A stretch of DNA of 64,000 nucleotides from CAYZJB01 sp964602985 (GTDB taxonomy: Bacteria > CLD3 > SB21): the NCBI GenBank assembly GCA_964602985.1, contig CAZRTJ010000002.1:1-64000 (forward strand), written 5' to 3'. Below are positions 1-8,648 of the stretch, piece by piece. Within the stretch, counting starts at the first letter, position 1. Each line of letters begins with the position of its first letter. The notes below the pieces were generated by a model that ran no database searches, was not told the origin of the DNA, and saw nothing but the letters and a program-made list of their open reading frames with translations. A program made the position numbers and the translations under genes.

Positions 1-389
1 GTACGAGCGGCGGAGGGCTGGCCACCTACTATCTCGCCAACTCTTACTATCAGACGGACCAGTATGATTTTGCCTTGGAACAATACGAACTGTATGTCGA
101 TGACTACGCTGACAGCGAATTGCTGACCGCGGCGGCGATGGGTGGCCGGGCCGCCTGCCTGGAGGCACAAAGCAAGTATGACGAAGCCGCGGGCGCATAC
201 ATCAGCGCCATCGCGAAGTATCCCGATTATTATCTCCGCGCCGAATACATGATGAGCGCGGCCCGCTGTTACAAAATGCTCGGAAACACAGAGCAGGCAA
301 AGGAATGGTACGACAAAGTCGTCGCGGAATATCCGGAGTCCACAACGGCGAGAGAAGCGAAGTTGGCTATTGACGAATTGGGCGTGTAA
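1..389 (+). CDS. Tetratricopeptide-repeat protein, C-terminal fragment
   Basis: The reading frame is open from the left edge of the window (first full codon at position 3), so only the C-terminal ~128 residues of a longer protein are seen. They form two to three TPR-like helical hairpins, with the usual pattern of Tyr, Ala and Gly at helix contacts and Pro ending each repeat (YPDYY, YPEST). No catalytic motif is visible. TPR arrays of this type mediate protein-protein contacts, often in envelope assembly. The function of the whole protein cannot be judged from this part. The stop codon is followed 23 nt later by a strong intrinsic terminator, so this is the last gene of its transcript. Confidence 0.75.
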   Translation, partial: TSGGGLATYYLANSYYQTDQYDFALEQYELYVDDYADSELLTAAAMGGRAACLEAQSKYDEAAGAYISAIAKYPDYYLRAEYMMSAARCYKMLGNTEQAKEWYDKVVAEYPESTTAREAKLAIDELGV

Positions 390-411
390 AAAAGTCCTTC
401 CACTGATTCGG

Positions 412-447
412 AAAATGGATTATCCGTTTGGATAATCCATTTTTTTT
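412..447 (+). terminator. Rho-independent terminator after the TPR gene
   Basis: A perfect stem (AAAATGGATTATCC pairing with GGATAATCCATTTT) with a 4-nt GTTT loop runs straight into a tract of T residues (440-447). It ends the upstream TPR gene. It lies only 5 nt before the next start codon, which is unusual. A -10-like GATAAT sits inside the 3' arm. Confidence 0.9.
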
Positions 448-452
448 GATGT

Positions 453-2465
453 ATGGATAAGATCAATCTCGCGTTTATCTGGCACCAACACCAGCCGTAT
501 TACAAAATACCGGCGACCGGCATGTACTCGCTTCCCTGGGTGCGGATGCATGCAGTGAAAGACTACTTCGATCTTCCCGTTCTCCTGAGAGAATTTCCCA
601 CTTTACGACAGACTTTCAATTTGACTCCATCCCTTCTGTTTCAGATAGACGATTACGTTTTGAATGGCGCCGCGGACCGGTCGATGGTGCTCACGATGAA
701 ACCGGCCGACAGGTTGACGGACGAGGATAAGAAGTATTTGAAGGAATATTTCTTCATGTCCGCTCGCAAACAGATGATCGAGCCCAATCGTCGCTATTTC
801 GAATTATGGAGTAAACGGGATCACCACGACTGGTCCATCGAGGATTGGCGTGACCTGCAAATGTGGTTCCAGTTGGCCTGGATCGGCTCACATGGACGTG
901 GGATGTCCGTTGCCCAAGCCTTGCTCATGCAGGAAAGAAATTTCCAGGAAGAGGATAAATCCATCCTACTGGATCTGCATCGGGATTTGTTGTCCCAGGT
1001 GATTCCCTTGTACTCCGAAATGGCCGAGCAGGGTCAAATCGAATTGTCGACGTCGCCCATGTACCATCCCATTCTTCCTCTGCTGTGTGATTTGTCCGTG
1101 GGCGGAAATGCGGAGGTCCGATGGGAGGCCAGGGCGGATGCGGAGAGGCAGATACGGAGGGGGATGGAGGTTTTTGAAAAATACACGGGTCGAACCGCAT
1201 TGGGAATGTGGCCTTCGGAGGGCGCGGTGAGTGCGGCATCCGTTGAACTGATGGCGAAGTGCGGAATCCGCTGGACGGCCACGGATGAAGCGATCTGGGA
1301 GCACTCAGAAAAAACTTCATCGTCGCGGCACCTGCCGCACGTGGTTCAAACAGCCCACGGCAACGTGCTTTTGCTCTTCAGGGATCGGGGTCTGTCGGAT
1401 GCGATTGGTTTTCGCTATTCCCAATGCAATTCAGAGGAGGCGGTCCACGATTTCATTTCCCGTGTCGAGGGGATTCGAGACGACCTTCTTGTTCGAGGGG
1501 AATCTCCATCCGCCTGCATTGTCAGTGTGATACTGGATGGCGAGAACTGCTGGGAGTACTATGAAGACAATGGCCGCCCGTTCCTGCGTTTGCTGTACGA
1601 GACGCTGTCCTCGAGTTCGACCATTCGGACCTGCACCGTGTCCGAATATCTGGGACAGGTAGACGAACAGGACTTGCCTGTGATTACGCGGTTGCATGCC
1701 GGGTCGTGGATTCACCATAACTTTGATACTTGGTACGGGGGGCATCCGGAAAAGAAACAGGGATGGGAAGCTCTGTGTCAAACCAGAGATTTTCTTGTCG
1801 CTCAATCTCGCGCTCCGCGAACCGCGTGGGAGGAACTGTATATTGCGGAAGGCAGTGACTGGTTTTGGTGGTTTGGCGACGATCACGCGGCGGATCAGAA
1901 GCACGAATTTGACAACCTCTTTCGCCAACATCTTCGACGGGTATACGAACTGTGCAGTTGTCCTCCGCCGGAAAGGCTGCATGAACCGATCCTCCGCGAG
2001 CGAGCGGGAGATCGACCGAAGGTGTCGTTCGACGTGCCCTTGCCGACAGTCGATGGGCGGATCCTCCCGGCTACCGAATGGATGGGCACGATTTGCTATC
2101 GACCGGACGCAGATCAAGGGGCGATGCATCATCACAACGCATGGATTCAGGAAATGTTCGGACTTGTACGCGACGGACGGCTCTTGGTCCGCGTGGACTT
2201 CAAACCGGAGCCCATCCAGTGGTTTGCACACGGCAAGGATGTGGAGGTGGAGATACGGGTGCAGGGGATGGACGCGGTATGTCTGCAAATCGGAGCCAAT
2301 CGAGTGGAGGTTCTGCGAGGGCCGTGCGAGCGTGCAGTCTTTCACGAGGTGCTGGAGTTGGCCATTCCCGTCACGGAAGACGCTGTTTCGCTGCGCTTGC
2401 ATGTGCGGGAGTCGGGCACGGAAATCGGCATTTTTCCCTATTTTGAATCATTCCTTATTCGGTAA
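453..2465 (+). CDS. Glycoside hydrolase family 57 protein (alpha-glucan-active)
   Basis: 670 aa. The N-terminus starts directly on the GH57 barrel with the first conserved region HQHQP (residues 11-15). Other GH57 regions follow: GQIELSTSPMYHPI, then GMWPSEG with the putative nucleophile Glu256, then VILDGENCWEYY with the putative acid/base Asp362, then GSWIHHNFDTWYGG. The Glu-Asp spacing of 106 resembles the amylase-type GH57 enzymes. The C-terminal ~150 residues look all-beta. GH57 members are alpha-amylases, 4-alpha-glucanotransferases or branching enzymes; the exact activity cannot be assigned. No signal peptide is seen, so it is probably cytoplasmic and acts on storage glucan. The ATG at 453 has no Shine-Dalgarno sequence because the terminator occupies the leader. 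The start is supported by the family N-terminus. Confidence 0.93.
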   Translation: MDKINLAFIWHQHQPYYKIPATGMYSLPWVRMHAVKDYFDLPVLLREFPTLRQTFNLTPSLLFQIDDYVLNGAADRSMVLTMKPADRLTDEDKKYLKEYFFMSARKQMIEPNRRYFELWSKRDHHDWSIEDWRDLQMWFQLAWIGSHGRGMSVAQALLMQERNFQEEDKSILLDLHRDLLSQVIPLYSEMAEQGQIELSTSPMYHPILPLLCDLSVGGNAEVRWEARADAERQIRRGMEVFEKYTGRTALGMWPSEGAVSAASVELMAKCGIRWTATDEAIWEHSEKTSSSRHLPHVVQTAHGNVLLLFRDRGLSDAIGFRYSQCNSEEAVHDFISRVEGIRDDLLVRGESPSACIVSVILDGENCWEYYEDNGRPFLRLLYETLSSSSTIRTCTVSEYLGQVDEQDLPVITRLHAGSWIHHNFDTWYGGHPEKKQGWEALCQTRDFLVAQSRAPRTAWEELYIAEGSDWFWWFGDDHAADQKHEFDNLFRQHLRRVYELCSCPPPERLHEPILRERAGDRPKVSFDVPLPTVDGRILPATEWMGTICYRPDADQGAMHHHNAWIQEMFGLVRDGRLLVRVDFKPEPIQWFAHGKDVEVEIRVQGMDAVCLQIGANRVEVLRGPCERAVFHEVLELAIPVTEDAVSLRLHVRESGTEIGIFPYFESFLIR

Positions 2466-2483
2466 GTGTTTCAGGAGGTTCTT

Positions 2484-3350
2484 GTGTCCAATTTTCTCGG
2501 AATTGAAAAGAAGTACTCGACGTATGAGAGTTCGAAAGTCGCTGTATTGCCTATTCCTTATGAGGCTACGACGAGCTACGGTCACGGGACAAGAAACGGC
2601 CCCGCGGCCATCGTAAAAGCCTCTCAGATGGTGGAGTATTACGACGAAGAGCTCGACCGTGAGTCCCTCGTCGATTTTGGAATCGCGACGTTGAAGCCGG
2701 TTGCCTTCGGCAAAGCCAAAGGAGAGCGGGCGATGTCGTTGATTCGGAAGTCGGTGGCGGAACTGTTGCACGATGGGAAGTTCCCGGTCTGTCTGGGCGG
2801 CGAACACACCGTTAGCGGACCGATCGTCGAGGCCTTTCATGACCAGTATGGAAATGACTTCACCGTGCTCCAGATCGATGCCCATTCCGATCTCCGTGAG
2901 ACGTACCAGGGTAGCCCGCTGAGTCACGCGTGCGTGATGAAGCGAATCTTCGACTTTCACAAGGACATCGTGCAGGTCGGCATCCGTGCGCAATGCATCG
3001 AAGAGCGACAGCTGATCGTGGACAACAGGATCGCTACGTTCTATGCGAAGGATCTGACATCCGACCGCAATTGGATCGACGAGGTGTTATCGCGAATCAA
3101 CGGCAGGGTGTACATCACAATCGATTGCGATGGCCTGGATCCCACGGTGATTCCTGCGACGGGAACTCCGGAGCCGGGCGGTCTTACGTGGCAGGACACA
3201 CTGCGGTTGATGCGAAAGGTGTTTGGAGAACGGGAGGTCGTGGGATTTGATATCGTGGAGCTGGCGCCTGTGAAAAATCTGCACGCCGTCGATTACGCGC
3301 TGGCCAAACTGGCGTATCGACTGATGGGATACAAGTTCTGTCTGAGATAG
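2484..3350 (+). CDS. speB: Ureohydrolase (agmatinase/arginase family)
   Basis: 288 aa. The dinuclear manganese site of the family is complete: His108 in GGEH, Asp132/His134/Asp136 in DAHSD, and Asp214/Asp216 in DCDGLDP. Such enzymes hydrolyse agmatine to putrescine and urea, or arginine to ornithine. The short length and the TPEPGGLTW segment favour agmatinase, but guanidinobutyrase or similar activities are possible. The GTG at 2484 is chosen because AGGAGG (2473-2478) sits 5 nt before it; an upstream in-frame GTG at 2466 would put that ribosome site inside the gene. It lies 18 nt after the GH57 gene and is probably co-transcribed. It converges with the next gene, only 2 nt away. Confidence 0.9.
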   Translation: MSNFLGIEKKYSTYESSKVAVLPIPYEATTSYGHGTRNGPAAIVKASQMVEYYDEELDRESLVDFGIATLKPVAFGKAKGERAMSLIRKSVAELLHDGKFPVCLGGEHTVSGPIVEAFHDQYGNDFTVLQIDAHSDLRETYQGSPLSHACVMKRIFDFHKDIVQVGIRAQCIEERQLIVDNRIATFYAKDLTSDRNWIDEVLSRINGRVYITIDCDGLDPTVIPATGTPEPGGLTWQDTLRLMRKVFGEREVVGFDIVELAPVKNLHAVDYALAKLAYRLMGYKFCLR

Positions 3351-3352
3351 GC

Positions 3353-4396
3353 CTACTTACGGTTCCAGAGCCGAATCGTTTTATCTTCGCTGGCGCTTGC
3401 GATGCGCATCCCATCCGGACTAAAGGCGACGTCGTTGACATCGTTGGCATGTTCGCAGAACGTCTGCAGGAGTTCGCCCCGGGCCACATCCCAAAGCCGC
3501 ATACTGACGCCTTTGTCGGCATGGGAATCTCCAAAAATATTCTGAAGGAATTCGCCGAACGTGGTCTTGTCTTTTCCGCCGCTGAGCAGCCAGCCGCCAT
3601 CCGGGCTGAATGCCAGCGCCTGGACATGCTCCGCGCCTCCCTGGAGGATTCGTTCTAGCCGCCCGGAGTGAGATTCCCAAAGACGGATCGTTGCATCGTC
3701 GCTCCCGCTGGCAAGGTAGTTTCCATCCGGACTGAATGAGATGTCCACCACGGCTTCCGTGTGGCCTTCCATTGTCAGAATGTGTGTGCCGTCATGCACA
3801 TTCCAGAGCATGACTGTATTGTCGAAACTGCCGCTCGCAATGCGCTTGCCGTCCGGGGAGAATTTGATCGACCAGATATTTAGCAAGTGTCCTTGCATCG
3901 TTGTTTTCAGGCTGCCCGTTGAATGGTCCCACAACCTGATGGTGCGATCTTCGCCTGCGCTCGCGAGGGTCTTCCCGTCCGGGCTAAACGCAACGGACCA
4001 TACAGTTCCGGAATGGCCGGCAAATGTTCCTGCCAGACGTTCGCTGTCCAATTCCCATAATCGAAGCACAGCGTCATAGCCGGCCGTGACCAGGTATCGT
4101 CCATCTGGACTGAAATCAAGCGCGGTCACGCCGGATGGAATCTTCAAATCATGAACCAGATCCCCGTTCGTGTCGAAGGTTTTGACCGTACTGTCTGCAC
4201 TCCCACTGGCGATCTGCCGTCCGTCCGGGCTGAATCGGACCATCCAGACACCGTGTGTGTGCTTCGAGATAATTGTCTGTACCTCGTAAATCGCGCTGTC
4301 CATTTTGACCGGCTGGTGAGAGAACTGGAAGTAGAGGAAAACCGTGATGCACAAACACACAAGAAGAAATACAGTCCCTCGCTTCTTCATTCCCAT
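3353..4396 (-). CDS. Membrane-anchored seven-bladed WD40 repeat protein
   Basis: 347 aa. The N-terminal Lys/Arg pair followed by a hydrophobic stretch (about residues 6-22) is a signal anchor or signal peptide. The rest is seven WD40 repeats, each with an FSPDG turn and most ending in RLWD-like motifs, enough for one complete beta-propeller. Blade six carries an extra ~18 residues between its third and fourth strands. The propeller is predicted to lie outside the cytoplasm as a protein-binding scaffold; there is no catalytic domain. Start: AGAAAGGA lies 5 nt before the ATG at 4396. Upstream in-frame ATG and AAT-led starts lack a site. It is separated from the next minus-strand operon by a terminator. 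Confidence 0.88.
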   Translation of the reverse strand: MGMKKRGTVFLLVCLCITVFLYFQFSHQPVKMDSAIYEVQTIISKHTHGVWMVRFSPDGRQIASGSADSTVKTFDTNGDLVHDLKIPSGVTALDFSPDGRYLVTAGYDAVLRLWELDSERLAGTFAGHSGTVWSVAFSPDGKTLASAGEDRTIRLWDHSTGSLKTTMQGHLLNIWSIKFSPDGKRIASGSFDNTVMLWNVHDGTHILTMEGHTEAVVDISFSPDGNYLASGSDDATIRLWESHSGRLERILQGGAEHVQALAFSPDGGWLLSGGKDKTTFGEFLQNIFGDSHADKGVSMRLWDVARGELLQTFCEHANDVNDVAFSPDGMRIASASEDKTIRLWNRK

Positions 4397-4500
4397 GGAC
4401 ATCCTTTCTGATTTCAAATTCAATCACTCATAGACAGTTGTCGTCAGGAAAGGTTGCAACTGGCGGTGTCCGGTCAATAGACTCGGCGGGCGATCCATGG

Positions 4501-4530
4501 AAAAGAGAAAAGGCCGTACGAGACGGCCTT
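4501..4530 (-). terminator. Rho-independent terminator of the long minus-strand operon
   Basis: On the minus strand an 8-bp stem (AAGGCCGT/ACGGCCTT) with a 5-nt loop is followed by TTTTCTCTTTT. It lies 27 nt after the stop of the CNB/DUF4388 gene. Confidence 0.85.
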
Positions 4531-4556
4531 GACAAATTCTCTCCGTTTGGGTGAGT

Positions 4557-5639
4557 TCAGGAGATCATCTTGACAACCGTATCCGCCAGCTTGGAGACAT
4601 CCTGTGAGTCGACGGTCGCGGAGTTGGAGATTGACTTGAGCTTGTTGACAATACCTGCTTCGACGCTGGCGTCTGTGATGAAGATGAAAGGGATGTCTCC
4701 CTCGGTTTCGCGAACTTGCAAACAGAAATCGTATCCGGATACCTCTTCATACTTGAAATCGGAAATCACGACGTCCGGTTTTGAGGACTTCATCAACGCA
4801 ATGCCCTCTGTAATTTCCCCAGCGGAATTGACCTTGTGTCCGAGTCCGCCGAGGTTTTTTTCGATGATCTTGCGAACGACCATGCTGTGATTGATCACCA
4901 GGATGCTGCCCGTCTTGGCGGCCGTCTGCGTTTTGGCGGCGGCAGTTGCCAGTTCCATGATCTTTGGCTTGATCATAAAGGTGCCGTCTTCCCATCCCAT
5001 CATCGCATCCAGCGCCTCGTCGTCGTTGTACGAGCCGAGTTTGATCTGCTGGAGGACGCCCTTGTCAAACTCAACGACAGCTTTTTCACTCCCACTGGAC
5101 ACTTCCAAGGTGCCGGTGAGAGAGTTGGATTCGCAGAACGCGATGACCTCTGTGATGTGTTTTTCCTTGAGCGTTCCGGAGGGGCCGGCCGGTTGACCAG
5201 TGGACTTCATTTGCTTGGCCTTTTCGGAAACTACGGCGTTGGTCTCGCGTAGCCGCTGGCTCATGATCTTGCTCATCGCAATCGAAATGGACGGGTATTT
5301 CTCGAGGATCACGTCAAAATCGTCTTTTTCGAGAACGAAGGTCTCTGTGTCGTCACCGGCCTTGACCGTAGCCGATCGAGGCTCACCGGTCAGGAGCGCC
5401 ATCTCGCCGAAATAATTGCCACTGCCAATTTCGGCCAGCGTCTCACCGTTGGCGGCGAGAACGGCCACCTTGCCGCTCAGGATGATCCACATTTTGTCGC
5501 CCGGATCACCCACTTTGCAAATCATACTCTCCGCCTTGAACTGCTTGAACTTGAGTCTTTCCGTTATGAAATCGATGCTGTCGCGACCGAGCGACCTGAA
5601 GAAAGGAACTTCTTTTAGAATCTCACCAATCTGAATCAT
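4557..5639 (-). CDS. Cyclic-nucleotide-binding domain + DUF4388 + degenerate receiver protein
   Basis: 360 aa with three parts. Residues ~1-140 are a CRP-type cNMP-binding jelly roll (FGEMALLTGEPRSATV matches the phosphate-binding cassette). Residues ~165-225 match DUF4388 (PatA-like; LTGTLEVSSG, GWEDGTFMI). Residues ~245-360 are a receiver-like fold in which the paired acidic residues at the end of strand 1 are replaced (VINHS). An Asp remains near the usual phosphorylation site (ISDF), but the strand-5 Lys is not obvious. There is no DNA-binding or enzymatic output, so it probably acts by protein contact, integrating a small-molecule signal. A GGAGGA site precedes the ATG. It is the last gene before the terminator. 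Confidence 0.85.
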   Translation of the reverse strand: MIQIGEILKEVPFFRSLGRDSIDFITERLKFKQFKAESMICKVGDPGDKMWIILSGKVAVLAANGETLAEIGSGNYFGEMALLTGEPRSATVKAGDDTETFVLEKDDFDVILEKYPSISIAMSKIMSQRLRETNAVVSEKAKQMKSTGQPAGPSGTLKEKHITEVIAFCESNSLTGTLEVSSGSEKAVVEFDKGVLQQIKLGSYNDDEALDAMMGWEDGTFMIKPKIMELATAAAKTQTAAKTGSILVINHSMVVRKIIEKNLGGLGHKVNSAGEITEGIALMKSSKPDVVISDFKYEEVSGYDFCLQVRETEGDIPFIFITDASVEAGIVNKLKSISNSATVDSQDVSKLADTVVKMIS

Positions 5640-5693
5640 TTATGATATCCTCCGGGGAAGGCAGTCTTTTGAATGCGGAAGAAAGTAAAAAAG

Positions 5694-5903
5694 TTACCTG
5701 TCGAGCGCAAGATATTTCAGGCCGTAGAGAATAGCCGCCAGCAAGACGATCAGCATGATGACGATTTTCGAAAAAGGATTGCGCGGGCGCACCGAACGGG
5801 GAAAACGGATTCGCTTTCGAAGGCGCACCTCCGGATCCGACTCGGGTTTGTAATACAGCGGCTGGTAGTCAAACCGACGGGACTCTGGAGTCTTGAAGAG
5901 CAT
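5694..5903 (-). CDS. Small membrane protein of unknown function
   Basis: 69 aa. The first ~45 residues are polar and rich in Arg, Pro and Tyr; residues ~46-64 form one hydrophobic helix (IVIMLIVLLAAILYGL), giving a C-terminal tail-anchor shape. It fills the space between the dipeptide epimerase (8 nt upstream) and the CNB gene (54 nt downstream) in the same direction, which supports it as real. No clear ribosome site is seen, so translation is probably coupled to the gene before it. I do not recognise the family. Confidence 0.55.
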   Translation of the reverse strand: MLFKTPESRRFDYQPLYYKPESDPEVRLRKRIRFPRSVRPRNPFSKIVIMLIVLLAAILYGLKYLALDR

Positions 5904-5911
5904 GATGAAAT

Positions 5912-6922
5912 CTACACTTTTGTCGGGTGAATACCAAGACCGGGAATCGAAGTCAGGCAGTACCGGCCGTTTTGGATGGGCAGGCCAGTGTACGGGTCAT
6001 CCCGGATCAGGAGGTGACCGTCCAAGTCGACATAATCAAAAAGCCCTGACAGGTGTGCCGCCGCCGAGATTCCGACCGAGGTCTGCACCATGCAGCCGAG
6101 CATCGTACGAAGCCCCATCGAGCGGGCTTCCCGCGCCATCCGCACGGCTTCCAGAAGCCCGCCGCATTTGTCCAGTTTGACATTGATCCCGTCAAACGCC
6201 CTCCCGCGCGTCCGCAGATCGTCGAAGGAACAAATACTCTCGTCCCCAAAGATCGGCAGCGACCGCGGCAGTCGACCATGTCCGTCGATGTCCATCTTGT
6301 CGAGCGGTTGTTCGATGAGTTCCACGTTCTGCGGGGAGAGCCATTCGATCTTCCTTTGGGCTTCCTCGAACGACCAGCCTTCGTTGACGTCGACCCGCAG
6401 GGTCTTGGAAGTAGACTGCCGAACCGTGCGCAGGATTTCGTAATCCTCGTCGCCTCGTCCGAGTTTGATCTTCAGAATGGGGAAATCCGCGGCTTCGCCA
6501 ATTTTTTTCTTTACTATTTCCGGCTTATCGATGCCGATCGTGAAACTCGTGGTGGCGTGCGGTTCGGGAAGGTTGAGAAATGTCCGGAGCGGCAATTGCC
6601 GCCTCTTGCTTTCGAGGTCCAGATACGCCATGATCAAACCGGAGCGCGCACTCGGATGGGAAGGAAATTCGGAGGTCAGATAAGTTTCTAAATCCGACAG
6701 ATTCCCGCACGCTTCGACGGACCGGCGCGCGCGGGAGAGCACACCCGCGACGGACTCCACGGTTTCTCCAAAATACGATGACGGCGCAGACTCTCCGAGG
6801 CCTTTGACGCCGTCGGACTCCAGGGAGAGGATCACGGTGCGGCGGTACGTGATCTCGGAATCGCTAAGGATGAAGGGATGGCGAAGATGGATGGTGACCA
6901 CTTCCCAGGTGAGGGTCGTCAT
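5912..6922 (-). CDS. Dipeptide epimerase (L-Ala-D/L-Glu epimerase family, enolase superfamily)
   Basis: 336 aa. The enolase-superfamily active site is present: Lys151 and Lys153 (KIK), metal ligands Asp178 (DVNEGW), Glu204 (EQP) and Asp227 (GDES), and Lys249 (VKLDK). This set, together with the C-terminal DLDGHLL segment, matches the dipeptide epimerases that convert L-Ala-D-Glu from murein into L-Ala-L-Glu. Other substrates, or muconate-cycloisomerase-like activity, cannot be excluded. The ATG at 6922 overlaps the stop of the site-2 protease gene (TAATG). A longer reading with 12 extra residues would overlap that gene more and lacks a ribosome site. Confidence 0.88.
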   Translation of the reverse strand: MTTLTWEVVTIHLRHPFILSDSEITYRRTVILSLESDGVKGLGESAPSSYFGETVESVAGVLSRARRSVEACGNLSDLETYLTSEFPSHPSARSGLIMAYLDLESKRRQLPLRTFLNLPEPHATTSFTIGIDKPEIVKKKIGEAADFPILKIKLGRGDEDYEILRTVRQSTSKTLRVDVNEGWSFEEAQRKIEWLSPQNVELIEQPLDKMDIDGHGRLPRSLPIFGDESICSFDDLRTRGRAFDGINVKLDKCGGLLEAVRMAREARSMGLRTMLGCMVQTSVGISAAAHLSGLFDYVDLDGHLLIRDDPYTGLPIQNGRYCLTSIPGLGIHPTKV

Positions 6923-7578
6923 TACCCCACAAAGGTGCGGATAAAAGCGTCCACCCATTCATGAATCTGGGCGTTCACGGGATCTGTCACGCGGCCCACG
7001 GCCCCCGTGGTCATCAGGGCCACAAGCAGGAACATGCCCATAAAACCCAGGCTGCGGTATTGGTCGCCAAGGTGGTCCGGAAGCAGATTGGCCACCACGT
7101 GGGATCCGTCGAGGGGAGGGACGGGAAGGAGATTGAATACGGCGAGCCACACGTTAATCGCAATGCTTGTCCAGAAGAACTTTTCGATGTAGACGCCGAC
7201 TTCGCTTTGCAAAGCCGGAATAACTTGAGCCAACCAAAACAACAGGATGATGAAAATGGCCGACAGAAAAGTGACCAGGAAGTTCGACGCAGGTCCGGCC
7301 ATGCTGACCAGGATGTCATCGCGCTTGAATCTGCGGAAGTTATTGGGGTTGACCGGCACCGGTTTGGCCCAACCAAACATGATTCCGGCGTTGGTGATAA
7401 AGAGGATGAGCGGCACGATCAGCGTTCCCCACAAATCAAAATGCTTCACCGGATTGAGCGTAATCCGACCTTCCCGATCGGCCGTGTCATCCCCGCACCA
7501 CCGCGCGACGATGCCGTGCGCATACTCATGAACGACGACGGCAAAAATCAAAACCGGAAAGAAGATGACATTTTCCAT
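6922..7578 (-). CDS. Site-2 protease family membrane metalloprotease (M50)
   Basis: 218 aa with about six hydrophobic segments. His17, Glu18 and His21 in HEYAH are the HExxH zinc site in the first helix, and Asp157 in NLLPVPPLDGS is the third ligand. It is the short, PDZ-less type (YwhC/FN1322-like), which cleaves within the membrane; natural substrates are mostly unknown. Start: AGGAG lies 4 nt before the ATG at 7578. It is translationally coupled to the epimerase gene that follows. Confidence 0.9.
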   Translation of the reverse strand: MENVIFFPVLIFAVVVHEYAHGIVARWCGDDTADREGRITLNPVKHFDLWGTLIVPLILFITNAGIMFGWAKPVPVNPNNFRRFKRDDILVSMAGPASNFLVTFLSAIFIILLFWLAQVIPALQSEVGVYIEKFFWTSIAINVWLAVFNLLPVPPLDGSHVVANLLPDHLGDQYRSLGFMGMFLLVALMTTGAVGRVTDPVNAQIHEWVDAFIRTFVG

Positions 7579-7632
7579 GGAACTCCTGTTGGTGATGGCT
7601 ATGCTACAAAATCCCCGAGGGAATGTCAAACT

Positions 7633-8313
7633 TCATTCCGTGTAGTCGGCACCACTGATGACAATGACAAATTCCCCGCGAACGGAGTGGCCCGAAAAGT
7701 ATCCAATCGCGTCGCGGGTTTGGCCGCGGTAGAATTCTTCAAATTTCTTGGTCATTTCCCGCGCGACAACGATGGGACGATCTCCAAGCCATTCGTGGAT
7801 TTCCTTCAGCGTTTTGAGTATTCGGTGCGTGGACTCGTATAGGACAATGGTGCGAGATTCCTGCTGCAGTTCCTTCCACCGGGTTTGTCGCCCCTTCTTG
7901 AGCGGGAGAAACCCCTCGAAGGCGAATCGGTCTGTGGGCAAGCCTCCCGCTGACAGCGCGGCAATCGCAGCGCAAGGACCGGGAATCGGCACGACAGCGA
8001 TGCTCTCTTGTCGGGCCGCGCGGACGAGGCGAAAGGCCGGGTCGGAAATGCCGGGTGTTCCCGCGTCGCAGACCAGCGCGATGGCTTGGCCTTCCCGAAG
8101 GCGCGCCAGAATCTGCGGGACTCGCTGTGCTTCGTTGTGTTCAAAGTACGAGACCATGGGCCGATCAATCTGGAAGTGGTTTGTGAGGATACGAGTCTGA
8201 CGGGTGTCCTCACAGGCGATCAGATCGACTTCTTTCAAAACGCGCACGGCCCGGTAGGTGATGTCTTCCAGATTTCCGATCGGCGTCGCCACGATGTAGA
8301 GAGTGCCGCTCAT
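7633..8313 (-). CDS. rsmI: 16S rRNA (cytidine(1402)-2'-O)-methyltransferase
   Basis: 226 aa. It has the SAM-dependent tetrapyrrole-methylase-like fold of RsmI, with GTLYIVATPIGNLEDIT at the N-terminus, ACEDTR, DAGTPGISDP, PGP(S/C)A and the FEGFLP segment. RsmI methylates the ribose of C1402 in the decoding centre. The ATG at 8313 overlaps the stop of rnpA (ATGA), so the two are translationally coupled; the reading could extend upstream but would then lie inside rnpA. Length is slightly short of the usual ~280 because the optional C-terminal extension is absent. Confidence 0.95.
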   Translation of the reverse strand: MSGTLYIVATPIGNLEDITYRAVRVLKEVDLIACEDTRQTRILTNHFQIDRPMVSYFEHNEAQRVPQILARLREGQAIALVCDAGTPGISDPAFRLVRAARQESIAVVPIPGPCAAIAALSAGGLPTDRFAFEGFLPLKKGRQTRWKELQQESRTIVLYESTHRILKTLKEIHEWLGDRPIVVAREMTKKFEEFYRGQTRDAIGYFSGHSVRGEFVIVISGADYTE

Positions 8314-8648
8314 GGATGAACCTGTCTTCCTGTCTCGATAAGCGCATGGCGGATCGTTTGGCAGGACTCCTTTCCGATCGACGGGCGCAAGATCACAAGG
8401 AAGTCCAGGCCCGACCACACGGAGGGTTCGCTTCGCACGATCTCTCGGATTCGTCGTTTCCACAGGTTGCGTACGACCGCGCTGCCGATTTTCCTGCTGC
8501 AAATCACGGCAAAGTGGAATTCCGACGACCCGTTAGGCAGGGCGATTACGGCAAACCAGGGCCGCGAGAAACGCCGGCCGGATTGATACAATTTGCCCAC
8601 ATGTTCTCGTGTACGGAGAATGCGGCAGCGCGGCAGAGTGGTTCTCAC
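8310..8648 (-). CDS. rnpA: Ribonuclease P protein component
   Basis: 112 aa. The RnpA signature is clear: LRTREH near the start, SGRRFS, then the RNA-binding RNR-like motif KIGSAVVRNLWKRRIRE. It binds the RNase P RNA and helps it process tRNA 5' ends. The GTG start at 8648 overlaps the stop of the upstream kinase gene (GTGA), and its own stop overlaps the rsmI start (ATGA). This location is unusual: rnpA normally sits beside rpmH and yidC near the origin. Here it is sandwiched between a signalling gene and rsmI. Confidence 0.93.
   Translation of the reverse strand: MRTTLPRCRILRTREHVGKLYQSGRRFSRPWFAVIALPNGSSEFHFAVICSRKIGSAVVRNLWKRRIREIVRSEPSVWSGLDFLVILRPSIGKESCQTIRHALIETGRQVHP

Noticed and set aside
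1431..2402. 323-codon minus-strand open frame inside the GH57 gene
   Set aside because: Antisense shadow of a gene with all GH57 motifs.
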